Shown here in pieces: positions 25,921 to 34,048 of a stretch of 64,000 nucleotides of DNA. The translations under genes were made by a program, and so were the position numbers. The notes under the pieces were generated by a model. The model had not been told where the DNA came from. It searched no databases and saw only the letters and a list, made by a program, of their open reading frames with translations. Position 1 is the first letter of the stretch, and each line of letters begins with the position of its first letter. This DNA comes from Hungatella sp. UBA5385. Its GTDB lineage: Bacteria; Bacillota; Clostridia; Lachnospirales; Lachnospiraceae. The stretch spans positions 69,932 to 133,931 of the forward strand of contig DHOR01000026.1 in NCBI GenBank assembly GCA_002409995.1. Direction: 5' to 3'.

Positions 25921-26802
25921 CTACAATATCAGACTTTCAATCATTTCCTTATTCTTTTCATAAAAAATCTGCAATCCGCTTTTGGTCTCAGGAAAGGCAA
26001 TTCCGCATTTCTTTAATTTTCCAGAATCCATGGTAAGATTTCTTGGACAATCTGCGTATCGCTTCCCATCTTCTATTAAAAGTTCAGTTTCCATCCCCTG
26101 CCTCAGCAGTTTCATAAAAAATACTCCGATTTCATAAGCAGACCAACTGCTTTCACCTCCAAAGTTATAAACTCCCCCTGGCAGCTCCATAGCGGACTCC
26201 ATATGGGCAACAACATCCCAGACCCAGGTGATTCCGCGGTAATCATGAACCGGAAACGTCACAGGCTGTTGATTGACCAGAGCATTAATAAGAGTGCAGA
26301 CAAGATTGGAATTGGTTTTTAATCCAGCTCTTGGAATATCGTAGAGCCATGGCAAACGCAGACAGACTGCATCAGGGAGAATCTCCATCACACTTTTTTC
26401 TGCCTGTCGTTTATGAGTACCATATACATTGACCAAAGGAACTTCCTCTGATTCCTTATTAGGAGTCAGGGTTCTGCTGCCGGCATAGATCTGATCTGAG
26501 CTCATGAAAATCAGCCTGCTGCCTGTTTCTTTGCATGCCTGTGCTAAATAGATTGTTCCGTTTTTGTTAATACGCTCTGAGAGAACCGGCTGTTCTTCAC
26601 AGGTTCCTGTATTGGATATTGCTGCACAGTGGAGGACAATATCAGGATGTAAATCCAGCACCAGCTTCCTTACAGCCTTTTCCTCTCCAATATCCAAATC
26701 TGAATGACCAACAGCAGTTACAGAAAACCGTTCCTGATAATACTGAGCCAGCCGTCCACCCAGAAATCCTTCTCCTCCAGTTATAAGCAGTTTCTTTTTC
26801 AT
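25921..26802 (-). CDS. RmlD-like NAD(P)-dependent sugar-nucleotide reductase
   Basis: A 293-residue extended SDR of the dTDP-4-dehydrorhamnose reductase type. The Rossmann motif is LITGGEGFLGGRLA, the catalytic Ser/Thr region is FMSSDQIYAGS, and the YxxxK dyad is YGTHK (about residues 130-134). LRLPWLYD and a GVYNFGGES segment fit RmlD. The rest of the rhamnose pathway is absent here, so the substrate may differ. Its ATG overlaps the stop of the Tpt1-like gene by four bases, which places it last in a three-gene operon. It is not linked to the RmlC-like gene 5 kb away. Confidence 0.82.
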   Translation of the reverse strand: MKKKLLITGGEGFLGGRLAQYYQERFSVTAVGHSDLDIGEEKAVRKLVLDLHPDIVLHCAAISNTGTCEEQPVLSERINKNGTIYLAQACKETGSRLIFMSSDQIYAGSRTLTPNKESEEVPLVNVYGTHKRQAEKSVMEILPDAVCLRLPWLYDIPRAGLKTNSNLVCTLINALVNQQPVTFPVHDYRGITWVWDVVAHMESAMELPGGVYNFGGESSWSAYEIGVFFMKLLRQGMETELLIEDGKRYADCPRNLTMDSGKLKKCGIAFPETKSGLQIFYEKNKEMIESLIL

Positions 26803-27155
26803 CCTTTTCCCTCTGTCACCTCTATGTATTCCGGTTCTATTTTATTGGTCAGCCAGACATTATTTTCAGATAGGTAAAACTTATAACCAGCTTGTACCAT
26901 AGCTCTGGTATTCACCTTTAAAATCACAGGTTTTCCATGTCTGCTTCCCACTTTTACAGTAGTTTCATAATCTAGTTTCCCATCCTCTTTCACAATCCGC
27001 TCTAAGACCTGCAGATCAATTCTTTTTCCACATTTATTAATTCCCTTTATTAACTTTTCCACATCAGCCCAGCCGTGTTCATCTAAAGTAATGTTAATTA
27101 CCTCCGGCTTATGGCGTAAAATCAGGCTGATAAATTTACTTAATTCCCGATCCAT
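26799..27155 (-). CDS. Internally deleted Tpt1/KptA RNA 2'-phosphotransferase
   Basis: A 118-residue protein against about 180 for the family. The N-terminal winged helix is intact (ELSKFISLILRHKP, LDEHGWADVEKLI) and so is the C-terminal end (VGSRHGKPVILKVNT, KFYLSENNVWLT, PEYIEV). The middle, which normally holds RFxF, RxxQGHS, YHGT and VHLS with the NAD- and phosphate-binding residues, is missing. The reading frame runs straight through at KEDGKLDYETTVKVG. Full-length members remove 2'-phosphates from RNA via NAD. This version probably cannot catalyse that. AGGAGG supports the start. Confidence 0.78.
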   Translation of the reverse strand: MDRELSKFISLILRHKPEVINITLDEHGWADVEKLIKGINKCGKRIDLQVLERIVKEDGKLDYETTVKVGSRHGKPVILKVNTRAMVQAGYKFYLSENNVWLTNKIEPEYIEVTEGKG

Positions 27156-27163
27156 TATTCCTC

Positions 27164-28657
27164 CTACCAATCATCTCTGATCCCATCTAAAATATTTATA
27201 ACCTCATCTTTACTGATCAGATCTTTACTGCTAAGGCACTCTTTATAAAGTTCTCCCAGAATACTAAAGATATCCTCTCTCTCTTCAGTCTCGATAAACT
27301 CATTATACCGCCTGTTTAAACGGTTAAAAACCTCACCATACTCCTTTACTGCCAAAACTGCCATTTCTTTTGATTCTGCCTTTAAGAAAGCTTTCTTTGT
27401 TTTCTTATACTGATCCTTTGCCTTTTTAAATGCTCCGTCAGGTACAAATCCATTGCCATCCCAGTGACGGAAAGGATTATCCAGATTATCTTTCAGCCAG
27501 TCATCTCCGCGAAGCATTCTCACATCCAGAGAATCCAGTTTCCCCTTCCATGTTTTCTTAGCTGCTGCTCCTGCTTCCTTTGGAATACACTCCATATATA
27601 GTTTCCTCAGTTCCGGAAGCTCCTCCAGAACCTTCAAATCCTCTGCTGTATAACCAAAGAGACTGCCTATGAGGATACTTCTAAGCTGTTTCATCTCCCT
27701 TAATGCCTCTAACCCTTTGATATATCCGGGTTTCCCGTTTAATGACAGCTGACGGAGTCCGGGAAAAAGAGGGAGAATCTCTTTTAAATCAAGTTCACTA
27801 ATCTCCCCAATCCTTAAACTGCTTACATTTATCAGGCTGAAATTACTGTTGATTTCCTGTTGTGTCACGATAGCCAGACTGATTCCAGGTTTAGAATCTT
27901 CTCTTATAATCTCTAATTCGGAGTCCAAAGTACCTCTAAGTGTCAGACTTCTGGCTTTAGAGGGAAGATATATTTTTTTCACACCTGTTCCATCAATGTC
28001 CAAATCCGAAAAATGAGTATTTCTAAGATCGAGAACTTCAGTTTCAGGTGAATCCCACCGCAGCTTTATGATTAATTCAGCACCGGATAAACTGTTAATG
28101 ATATCATGGACCGGTCCCTCAAGTTCTGCATAGGACATGCAAGGGAATAGTTCCGGATTCAGTTTTCCTCCTGCTGCCTCATACAATTTCATATTCAATC
28201 TGCCATAATTCTTAGAATAGGTTTCAATCCCTATTTTAACACGATCCCCGCTATTAATATATTTTTTATATTCTGCTCTTTGGTGTTCATTAGAAATCTT
28301 CCAGTTTTCTTCATACTCATATTCTCTCCCATCAGCCCAGTCCCCTGAAAAGGTATTACATTTCTTCTCTGTTACAGGCGGACAGACTCCGATAAATCTA
28401 TAATCCCTGGGAACACGGTCATTGGAGATATATTTTATATCGATAGCTCCATGATAACGATATCGCTCCTGCTTCAATGGTTTCAGTGTGGATAAAATCT
28501 CCTCTTTAGGCAGTTCTGTCTCCAAATAATCAAGAACAACATAGCAAATACTCCCCTTCTCTGCCTCTAATATCTGATATGCCCCATACTTACCCAATCC
28601 CTCTGCATAAACTCCATAAACTGCCCCATTTTCAGGCAGACTCCCGATCTTTTTCAT
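27164..28657 (-). CDS. Leucine-rich-repeat protein of unknown function
   Basis: A 497-residue cytoplasmic protein starting MKKIGSLPENGAVYGVYAEG; TCGGAGG lies eight bases upstream of 28657. Residues about 20-190 form an unrecognised N-terminal domain. Residues about 205-390 carry irregular leucine-rich repeats (EVLDLRNTHFSDLDI, LRQLSLNGKPGYIKG, LEELPELRKLYMEC). The C-terminus (about 410-497) is charged and helical, with KKAKDQYKKTKKAFLKAE. No signal peptide or membrane helix is present. It opens an operon with the Tpt1-like and RmlD-like genes. LRR scaffolds usually bind proteins; the partner is unknown. Confidence 0.68.
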   Translation of the reverse strand: MKKIGSLPENGAVYGVYAEGLGKYGAYQILEAEKGSICYVVLDYLETELPKEEILSTLKPLKQERYRYHGAIDIKYISNDRVPRDYRFIGVCPPVTEKKCNTFSGDWADGREYEYEENWKISNEHQRAEYKKYINSGDRVKIGIETYSKNYGRLNMKLYEAAGGKLNPELFPCMSYAELEGPVHDIINSLSGAELIIKLRWDSPETEVLDLRNTHFSDLDIDGTGVKKIYLPSKARSLTLRGTLDSELEIIREDSKPGISLAIVTQQEINSNFSLINVSSLRIGEISELDLKEILPLFPGLRQLSLNGKPGYIKGLEALREMKQLRSILIGSLFGYTAEDLKVLEELPELRKLYMECIPKEAGAAAKKTWKGKLDSLDVRMLRGDDWLKDNLDNPFRHWDGNGFVPDGAFKKAKDQYKKTKKAFLKAESKEMAVLAVKEYGEVFNRLNRRYNEFIETEEREDIFSILGELYKECLSSKDLISKDEVINILDGIRDDW

Positions 28658-28814
28658 CTGGTTTTCCTCCGATTCCTTCTTACTTGTCATTATATAGAAA
28701 TACCCCCGTTCTTTCAACTAAATCCATTCCCCAGTCATTATAAAAACACATTTAAAAATCAGAGACATGCATAAAAATCCACTCCAAATCAACATTTCTT
28801 TATACTGATATACA

Positions 28815-28833
28815 AAAAGAAAAGTTTTCTTTT
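28815..28833. promoter_or_regulatory. 19-base A/T palindrome upstream of the MATE operon
   Basis: AAAAGAAAA-G-TTTTCTTTT is symmetric around 28824 and sits about 35 bases before a TATAAT hexamer. It may be an operator, but low-complexity A/T sequence makes chance symmetry possible. Confidence 0.3.
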
Positions 28834-28911
28834 ACATTTATACCTTTCTGATTCCAAATGCTATATAATAAGAGTAACTTGTAAATTTTCTACTTAGGAG
28901 GAAGAAGAATT

Positions 28912-29010
28912 ATGGATTATCTAATATGCCCTGGCATTTTAGCTGGAAGCATGGTGAAAAAACAGGCATCACGCCGATGGTCTGGAGGTATTTGTCATGT
29001 TTTCAAATAA
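28912..29010 (+). CDS. Leader peptide overlapping the MATE gene start
   Basis: A 32-codon reading frame, MDYLICPGILAGSMVKKQ and onward, begins ten bases after TAGGAGG. It ends at 29010, 14 bases inside the MATE gene. The MATE ribosome-binding site (GGAGG, 28984-28988) lies within it, so its translation would be coupled to MATE expression. No known family is recognised. It may be a regulatory leader peptide. Confidence 0.5.
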   Translation: MDYLICPGILAGSMVKKQASRRWSGGICHVFK

Positions 29011-30319
29011 ACAGCTGCGGCAGCTGATATTTCCGCTGGTAATTGAACAGATACTGGCTGTTTTTATGGGTATGGCAGATACAGTTATGGTATCTTCTTA
29101 TGGAGAGGCGGCTGTTTCCGGTATTTCCATTGTAGATACAATAAGCGTTTTGTTAATCGGTCTGTTTGGTGCTATGGCAGCCGGCGGTTCCGTTGTAGCC
29201 GCTCAGTACATAGGCCGCAACGACCGCCCCAAGGTGGCCCTGGCTGCCAACCAGTTATTCCTGGCAGTAGGCGGCATATCGCTGGTCATTATGGTTGTTA
29301 CACTTGCTCTTAATCAGCAGGTGCTTCAACTGATTTACGGCAATATTGATGCAGATGTTATGGGAAATGCAAGAACATATTTTTATCTCTCTTCCCTTTC
29401 CTATCCGTTTCTGGCCTTTTATAACAGCTCGGCTGCTCTGTTTCGTGCAATAGGCAATTCAAAGATATCTATGAAGACCTCACTGGCTTCCAATATTCTT
29501 AATATTGTGGGCAATGCCATTTTTATCTTTGGATTCAATATGGGGGTATTCGGAGCCGGTTTATCCACTCTTATTTCCAGAATTGCAGCAGCTGTTTTAA
29601 TGTTTATATTTTTAAAGGGGCAGCCGGAAATCCCTATGCGTTTTAAATTTAAATTTAATAAGCGTATGATTCAGCAGATTCTTTACATTGGAGTTCCCAA
29701 TGGAATAGAAAACAGTATATTCCAGTTGGGTAAGCTGCTGCTATCCAGTCTAATTGCCAGCTTTGGCACTATAGCCATTGCAGCCAATGCAGTAGCAGGC
29801 ACTGTCACCAGTATGGAGACCATTCCTGCCAATGCCATTGGTATTGCTATGATTACCGTAGTCGGTCAATGTGTTGGTGCCAAAGAGCTTGGACAAGCCA
29901 GAAAATATGTAATAAAGCTGTTGAAAATTGCTTATGCCTGTATCATTGTCCTGAATCTGGCCCTGATTCCATTTTTAAAGCCCATCTGTGGTATATTCAA
30001 TCTTACGCCTGAAACCACGGATTTGGCTGTTAAATTAATGCTTTATCACAGTATCTGCTGTATGCTGATTCACCCGTTGTCCTTCTGTCTGGCCAATGGA
30101 CTGAGAGCAGCCAATGACGTACGGTTCACAATGATTGTTTCTGCGTCTTCTATGTGGATTTTCCGTATAGTACTGGCTTATGTTCTGGGTCGTTTCTTCG
30201 GTCTTGGTATTATGGGTATCTGGATTGCGATGACAGTTGACTGGCTGGTGCGTGCGATATTCTTTACGACGCGGCTGCTTAGCGGTAAATGGTTGAAGTA
30301 TGCGAATCGGAACAATTAG
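28997..30319 (+). CDS. MATE-family efflux transporter
   Basis: A 440-residue multidrug and toxin extrusion protein with about 12 membrane helices. The N-lobe starts LRQLIFPLVIEQILAVFMGM, with the usual DTVMVSSYGE(A)AVSG loop. The second half repeats with LYIGVPNGIENSIFQLGKLL. It exports organic cations or drugs in exchange for Na+ or H+. It is the main product of a transcript that starts upstream of the 32-codon leader, and it has its own GGAGG site eight bases before the ATG. Confidence 0.95.
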   Translation: MFSNKQLRQLIFPLVIEQILAVFMGMADTVMVSSYGEAAVSGISIVDTISVLLIGLFGAMAAGGSVVAAQYIGRNDRPKVALAANQLFLAVGGISLVIMVVTLALNQQVLQLIYGNIDADVMGNARTYFYLSSLSYPFLAFYNSSAALFRAIGNSKISMKTSLASNILNIVGNAIFIFGFNMGVFGAGLSTLISRIAAAVLMFIFLKGQPEIPMRFKFKFNKRMIQQILYIGVPNGIENSIFQLGKLLLSSLIASFGTIAIAANAVAGTVTSMETIPANAIGIAMITVVGQCVGAKELGQARKYVIKLLKIAYACIIVLNLALIPFLKPICGIFNLTPETTDLAVKLMLYHSICCMLIHPLSFCLANGLRAANDVRFTMIVSASSMWIFRIVLAYVLGRFFGLGIMGIWIAMTVDWLVRAIFFTTRLLSGKWLKYANRNN

Positions 30320-30321
30320 AT

Positions 30322-30444
30322 GTGAAACAGGTAGAACCCTGCCAGCTTAATGTCGGCTTAATGATATGGAACCTATTCTCCAGGTTGATTGCAGATTATG
30401 TAATTGAAGCGGAATGGGATTACTACCGGCTATTAGGGCAATAA
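30322..30444 (+). CDS. Short GTG-initiated frame of uncertain reality
   Basis: A 40-codon frame beginning VKQVEPCQLNVGLMIWNLF and ending DYYRLLGQ starts just after the MATE stop. Its composition looks protein-like rather than random, but there is no convincing ribosome-binding site. It could be a relic of a larger gene or a real small protein. I do not recognise it. Confidence 0.2.
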   Translation: MKQVEPCQLNVGLMIWNLFSRLIADYVIEAEWDYYRLLGQ

Positions 30445-30498
30445 TTATTATTAGAAAATTATAGATGATTAACGATTGCAAAGAAAGGAAGTGTTATT

Positions 30499-31056
30499 AT
30501 GCCATTACCTCAGAAACACATGACAACTATAGAGGAATATGAAGCTCTCCCACAGGATGCCAGAGCAGAGGTCTTTGATGGCCAGATTCAATACATGGCC
30601 AGCCCTTCACAGGTACACCAGACCATCCTTCTTGAGCTTTCATCAACCCTTAATTCTTATGTAAAAAGGAAAAAAGGAACCTGTGTTGTATTACCGGCAC
30701 CTTTTGATGTAAAACTAAATGACACGCCACTCACCATAGTACAGCCCGATATTATGATTGTCTGTGATAAGAACAAGCTGGACGGAAAGCGCTGCAATGG
30801 AGCACCCGATTTTATTATTGAGGTTGTATCTCCAGGAAATCCATCTGATGATTACATCAAAAAGCTATATTATTATAAAACTTATGGAGTGCGTGAATAT
30901 TGGATTGTCGATCCTAACCGCAGAACCGTAACTGTGAATTACTTCGAAAGCGACATAGTCAGTATTCCTTACACGTTCAATTCCATAATAAAGGTCAATA
31001 TCTATGATGACCTTTACATTGACTTTAAAGAGATCGGGCAGCTTCTTAATTCATGA
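30499..31056 (+). CDS. Uma2-family (DUF820) PD-(D/E)XK nuclease-like protein
   Basis: A 185-residue Uma2 protein. The nuclease-fold core is readable: VQPDIMIVCDK (metal Asp) followed by GAPDFIIEVVSPGNP (acidic residue in EVVS), then the conserved YYKTYGVREYWIVDP. Uma2 proteins are widespread, often in multiple copies, and may act in mobile-element or genome-maintenance processes; their function is mostly unproven. AAAGGAAG precedes the start and a good terminator follows the stop, so it is a single-gene unit. Confidence 0.9.
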   Translation: MPLPQKHMTTIEEYEALPQDARAEVFDGQIQYMASPSQVHQTILLELSSTLNSYVKRKKGTCVVLPAPFDVKLNDTPLTIVQPDIMIVCDKNKLDGKRCNGAPDFIIEVVSPGNPSDDYIKKLYYYKTYGVREYWIVDPNRRTVTVNYFESDIVSIPYTFNSIIKVNIYDDLYIDFKEIGQLLNS

Positions 31057-31077
31057 TTGGCTAACCCTGCAAACACC

Positions 31078-31118
31078 AAACGGCCATACACCCCCAAAAG
31101 GTAAGTATATGGCCGTTT
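31078..31118 (+). terminator. Terminator after uma2
   Basis: AAACGGCCATA and TATGGCCGTTT form a perfect 11-bp stem with a 19-base loop, followed by TATATTT. The A-rich left and T-rich right sides fit intrinsic termination. Confidence 0.8.
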
Positions 31119-31206
31119 TATATTTAACCACTCACTATTATAATATTCTGTAAGAAATCTTAAACAATCTTCTATATACTACGGCGTTAGATCAGTTATA
31201 ATAAAC

Positions 31207-31755
31207 TTATAAGTTACAGTCTGAATCTGCAAGAAAAGGTGCAATATTATCCTGAGATGACAAGATGATATCGGAAGCAGTTATATTGAGGGCAATTTCT
31301 TTATCATCATAACGAATAGCTTTAGATAAAGAAGGGTCAAAAGCATTATCAATACGCATAACAATGTTTGAGTTGTCCACTAAAGTTAGAGCGGCATGAC
31401 CAAAACCATGAGGAATATAGAGCTGTCTTTTATTATCCTCATTTAGTTCAACACAAACCCACTTTTTATAAGTTTCTGAATTACTTCTTAAATCAATTGC
31501 AAAGTCTAAAATACGACCTTTCGCACAATAAATAAGCTTTGCCTGTGGTTTTGGGTGATTCTGAAAATGTATTCCATAAAGAGTATCTTTTTTCATAGGG
31601 TGATATGAGATTTCTTCAGTGAATTCGGTGAAAACACCTGAGTTTAGCAGTAATTCCTTTGAAAAAGTTCTGTGGAATATTGCCCTATTGTCTTGATTAA
31701 CAGCGTATTCCATAATGAATACTTCCTTCAATTCAGTTTGTAGTATTTTTAACAT
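31207..31755 (-). CDS. RmlC-like sugar-nucleotide epimerase (cupin), orphan
   Basis: A 182-residue dTDP-4-dehydrorhamnose 3,5-epimerase-type cupin. TELKEVFIMEYAVNQDNRA aligns with the family start, DTLYGIHFQNHPKPQAKL with the catalytic His segment, and FAIDLRSNSETYKKW and YIPHGFGHAALTL with the core barrel. That alignment and AAGGGGAG six bases upstream support the start at 31755 over the internal ATG at 31713. The usual GLHYQ reads GIHFQ. No rhamnose operon surrounds it. Codons are AT-rich, and a coding remnant precedes it, which suggests a leftover from a lost surface-polysaccharide cluster. Confidence 0.78.
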   Translation of the reverse strand: MLKILQTELKEVFIMEYAVNQDNRAIFHRTFSKELLLNSGVFTEFTEEISYHPMKKDTLYGIHFQNHPKPQAKLIYCAKGRILDFAIDLRSNSETYKKWVCVELNEDNKRQLYIPHGFGHAALTLVDNSNIVMRIDNAFDPSLSKAIRYDDKEIALNITASDIILSSQDNIAPFLADSDCNL

Positions 31756-31857
31756 GACAGCTCCCCTTTCTTAAGTGGAATTGCTTCAGATTGAATAGGA
31801 TTAATATCATTAGTGACCGTAGCTTCCATGCCGATTATGATGTCAGACCTGAAAATA
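31754..31857 (-). pseudogene. C-terminal remnant of an unrecognised gene upstream of rmlC-like
   Basis: One frame, open after a TGA at about 31878, reads SIFRSDIIIGMEATVTNDI and ends PLKKGELSC followed by TAA, overlapping the ATG of the RmlC-like gene. The overlap and the GGGGAG it contains are what one expects from the 3' end of an upstream operon partner whose body was lost. I cannot name the family. Confidence 0.3.
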
Positions 31858-31961
31858 CTATATTTATCTCATTATCACATATTCATTTTGCAATAACAAT
31901 TTATTTATGCGGTGTCCTTGCAAAAAACACCGTAAATACATAATACAAGGAGCAATTATTT

Positions 31962-32936
31962 ATGAAGAAACTAATCTCTACTCTCTTCATCTGCACAACG
32001 ATTCTTACAGCTTGCAGTCCTAAAGAGCCAGTTGAAGCAATTACTGCTGGGAGCATTGCTGAAATAACTGCTGCGACAACTGCTATAGAAACAAAAGCTC
32101 CAGCCTACGCCTACGAAACAGATACTGATCTATCAGACTACATTCAAGATCAGCAGCAGACTTCATCCATACTGACAGGCAGCTACTATTTGCAGCTTTC
32201 CTCTGATCCCTCTGACGTCTTTGTTCCCTGTCTCTCTCTATTTGATGATGGAACCTTTGGTTTTACCTATGATCTTTTAAGCTCCTATTATTCAAATGGC
32301 GCCTATGATGTAGTAGATAAGAAAATAACTCTGAATACAGATGACGGCAAATACCAATATGTCTTTCTTATGAAGGACAATGGAGAACTTATATTTCAAG
32401 CCGGCGAATCCTCAGATGTTGAGCTTATACAACCGAATTTTGGAACTAAAATAACAGATGGCTCTATCTTTAGCATTAAAAATCCAAGGGAAACCATTAG
32501 CAGCCCCTCTCTGGATTCTCCACCTCAATGTATACTGGTTCCCAATACCTCCGGCAATGAACCCCCTATGGTTCTATCCTCAGGAGGATACTCCTGGAGC
32601 TATGAAAAAGACGGGGAGAACATTGAAACTGTTGCCTGCGGTTTTCACCCCTTAGACCCACTTGTTCGAAAAAATACAGAACCTGTAAAACCAGGTTCCT
32701 ATACTCTATCCTATTCAGAAATTCCTGATTCTATAGTTATAAAAGCTTGGGATGGGGATATAGCTATGGAACAAGAGGAAATGGGGGATGCTGAATATAG
32801 AGAAACTACCCTGACTCCCGACAACGCCCAACTCACTCTGGAAGAAAATCAAGTCTATGAAATCACTCTTACTTATAACAAAAGTCAAAACAGGACATTT
32901 GGGGGAGTTGCTTATTATGTAATGGTAACAGAATAA
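31962..32936 (+). CDS. Hypothetical lipoprotein
   Basis: A 324-residue secreted lipoprotein. The signal peptide MKKLISTLFICTTILTACSP ends in lipobox LTAC (Cys18). After a Thr/Ala-rich spacer there is a segment resembling small surface beta-domains: GSYYLQLSSDPSDVFVPCL, SLFDDGTFGFTYDLLSSYYSNGAY, then VVDKKITLNTDDGKYQYVF. This pattern is seen in clostridial lipoproteins that pair with antibiotic-sensing loci. The C-terminal part (GGYSWSYEKDGE onward) looks like a second domain. The function is unknown. ACAAGGAG precedes the start. Confidence 0.75.
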   Translation: MKKLISTLFICTTILTACSPKEPVEAITAGSIAEITAATTAIETKAPAYAYETDTDLSDYIQDQQQTSSILTGSYYLQLSSDPSDVFVPCLSLFDDGTFGFTYDLLSSYYSNGAYDVVDKKITLNTDDGKYQYVFLMKDNGELIFQAGESSDVELIQPNFGTKITDGSIFSIKNPRETISSPSLDSPPQCILVPNTSGNEPPMVLSSGGYSWSYEKDGENIETVACGFHPLDPLVRKNTEPVKPGSYTLSYSEIPDSIVIKAWDGDIAMEQEEMGDAEYRETTLTPDNAQLTLEENQVYEITLTYNKSQNRTFGGVAYYVMVTE

Positions 32937-32969
32937 GGTGATTAATAAAGGATGGTAAAATAAATGGGA

Positions 32970-32997
32970 GGTGTTAACTAATCACTTAGTTTGCACC
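32970..32997 (-). terminator. Hairpin between lipoprotein and SDR genes
   Basis: GGTGTTAACTAA and TTAGTTTGCACC pair at 10 of 12 positions with a 4-base loop. The leftward strand continues TCCCATTTATTTTACC, so it most likely serves the SDR gene. Confidence 0.6.
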
Positions 32998-33031
32998 CCC
33001 CTTGATTTGTTAGCTAAATTTTATGTTAAAT

Positions 33032-33799
33032 TTAATACATGGAAGTACCGCCGTCGGCACCAATGGTCTGTCCTGTAATAAATCTCGCTTCTTCAGATGC
33101 CAGAAATAAAACAAGGGGAGCTATATCAGTTTCGGGATCACCGAGACGAGGAATTGGCTGAGGTTTTACAGCCTCTTCATATCCTGCCGGATCTGCTTCC
33201 TTCCAAAGCTTTGAGGCCTCTGTCATGGCACCTGGCATGATAACATTACTAGTGATTCCAAAGTTTCCAAGCTCCCTAGCCCAAACCTTTGTCATACTAC
33301 GAATGGCCTCCTTCTGCGAACCATAGGCAGTAAAGGTTGGTAATCCATTTAATCCTGCCGCACTGCCAGTATTGATTATCCTGCCATACTCTTGTCTTTT
33401 CATATATGGTACCACTGCTTTTGTGCAGAAGAATGTCCCTAAAGCACCGGTGGTCCAACACAATTTCATCAATTCCAGAGTGGTATCTTCCACTGCCGTT
33501 GGAAGGGAATTACGGTCAGTTGCTTGCGCATTATTTACTAAAATATCTATTTGACCATATTTTTCTGCAACGATTTTTACGGCCGCTCTTACTACTTCTT
33601 CGTCAGAAACGTCACACTTGAAAAATGTGACTTCATAACCTTGTTCTCTGAGTTCTTCTTCCGTTGCTTTCCCTGATTGTTCACTGTATTCGAATATTGC
33701 AACTTTTGCACCTTCATGACAAAAAACCTTAGCATAGGCTTTTCCCAAACCTGCACCGCCACCGGTGATTATAGCAACTCTGCCTTCTAATCTATTCAT
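33032..33799 (-). CDS. SDR-family NAD(P)-dependent oxidoreductase
   Basis: A 255-residue classical short-chain dehydrogenase. The cofactor motif is IITGGGAGLGKAYA, the NNAQ segment follows (ILVNNAQAT), the catalytic Ser is in INTGSAAGLNG, and the YxxxK dyad is YGSQK. The C-terminus FLASEEARFITGQTIGADGG is typical of glucose dehydrogenase or acyl-carrier reductase relatives. The substrate is unknown. It is divergent from a TetR regulator over a 249-base spacer with several inverted repeats, so control by that regulator is likely. Confidence 0.92.
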   Translation of the reverse strand: MNRLEGRVAIITGGGAGLGKAYAKVFCHEGAKVAIFEYSEQSGKATEEELREQGYEVTFFKCDVSDEEVVRAAVKIVAEKYGQIDILVNNAQATDRNSLPTAVEDTTLELMKLCWTTGALGTFFCTKAVVPYMKRQEYGRIINTGSAAGLNGLPTFTAYGSQKEAIRSMTKVWARELGNFGITSNVIMPGAMTEASKLWKEADPAGYEEAVKPQPIPRLGDPETDIAPLVLFLASEEARFITGQTIGADGGTSMY

Positions 33800-33904
33800 A
33801 TATACCTCCTGAAATAATTATTATTTGAAATAGCCTTATTTAAATGGTAAAATTAGAAAGATAAACGGTAGAAACCGATACCCTATATAAGTTCACTTAG
33901 TAAA

Positions 33905-33941
33905 TGCATTAATACAATTTTGAACAAATTAAATTAATGCA
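33905..33941. promoter_or_regulatory. Inverted repeats in the SDR/TetR divergent spacer
   Basis: TGCATTAAT (33905-33913) is mirrored by ATTAATGCA (33933-33941) with 19 bases between. A 12-bp perfect palindrome, GCTTCCGGAAGC, lies just to the right at 33949-33960. Either could be the TetR operator; the wide spacing makes the second the simpler candidate. Confidence 0.4.
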
Positions 33942-34048
33942 GTTTTGGCTTCCGGAAGCATAAAAAGGAACTTTCCGATATCATCTCATATGACTGCGTA
34001 ATTAGCAATATCTTGGCATAGTAGAGTTACAAAACAGGAGGATTTGTA

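Noticed and set aside
31713..31715. Internal ATG as the start of the RmlC-like protein
   Set aside because: It has a fair ribosome site, but family alignment needs the preceding TELKEVFI segment, and AAGGGGAG is well placed before 31755.
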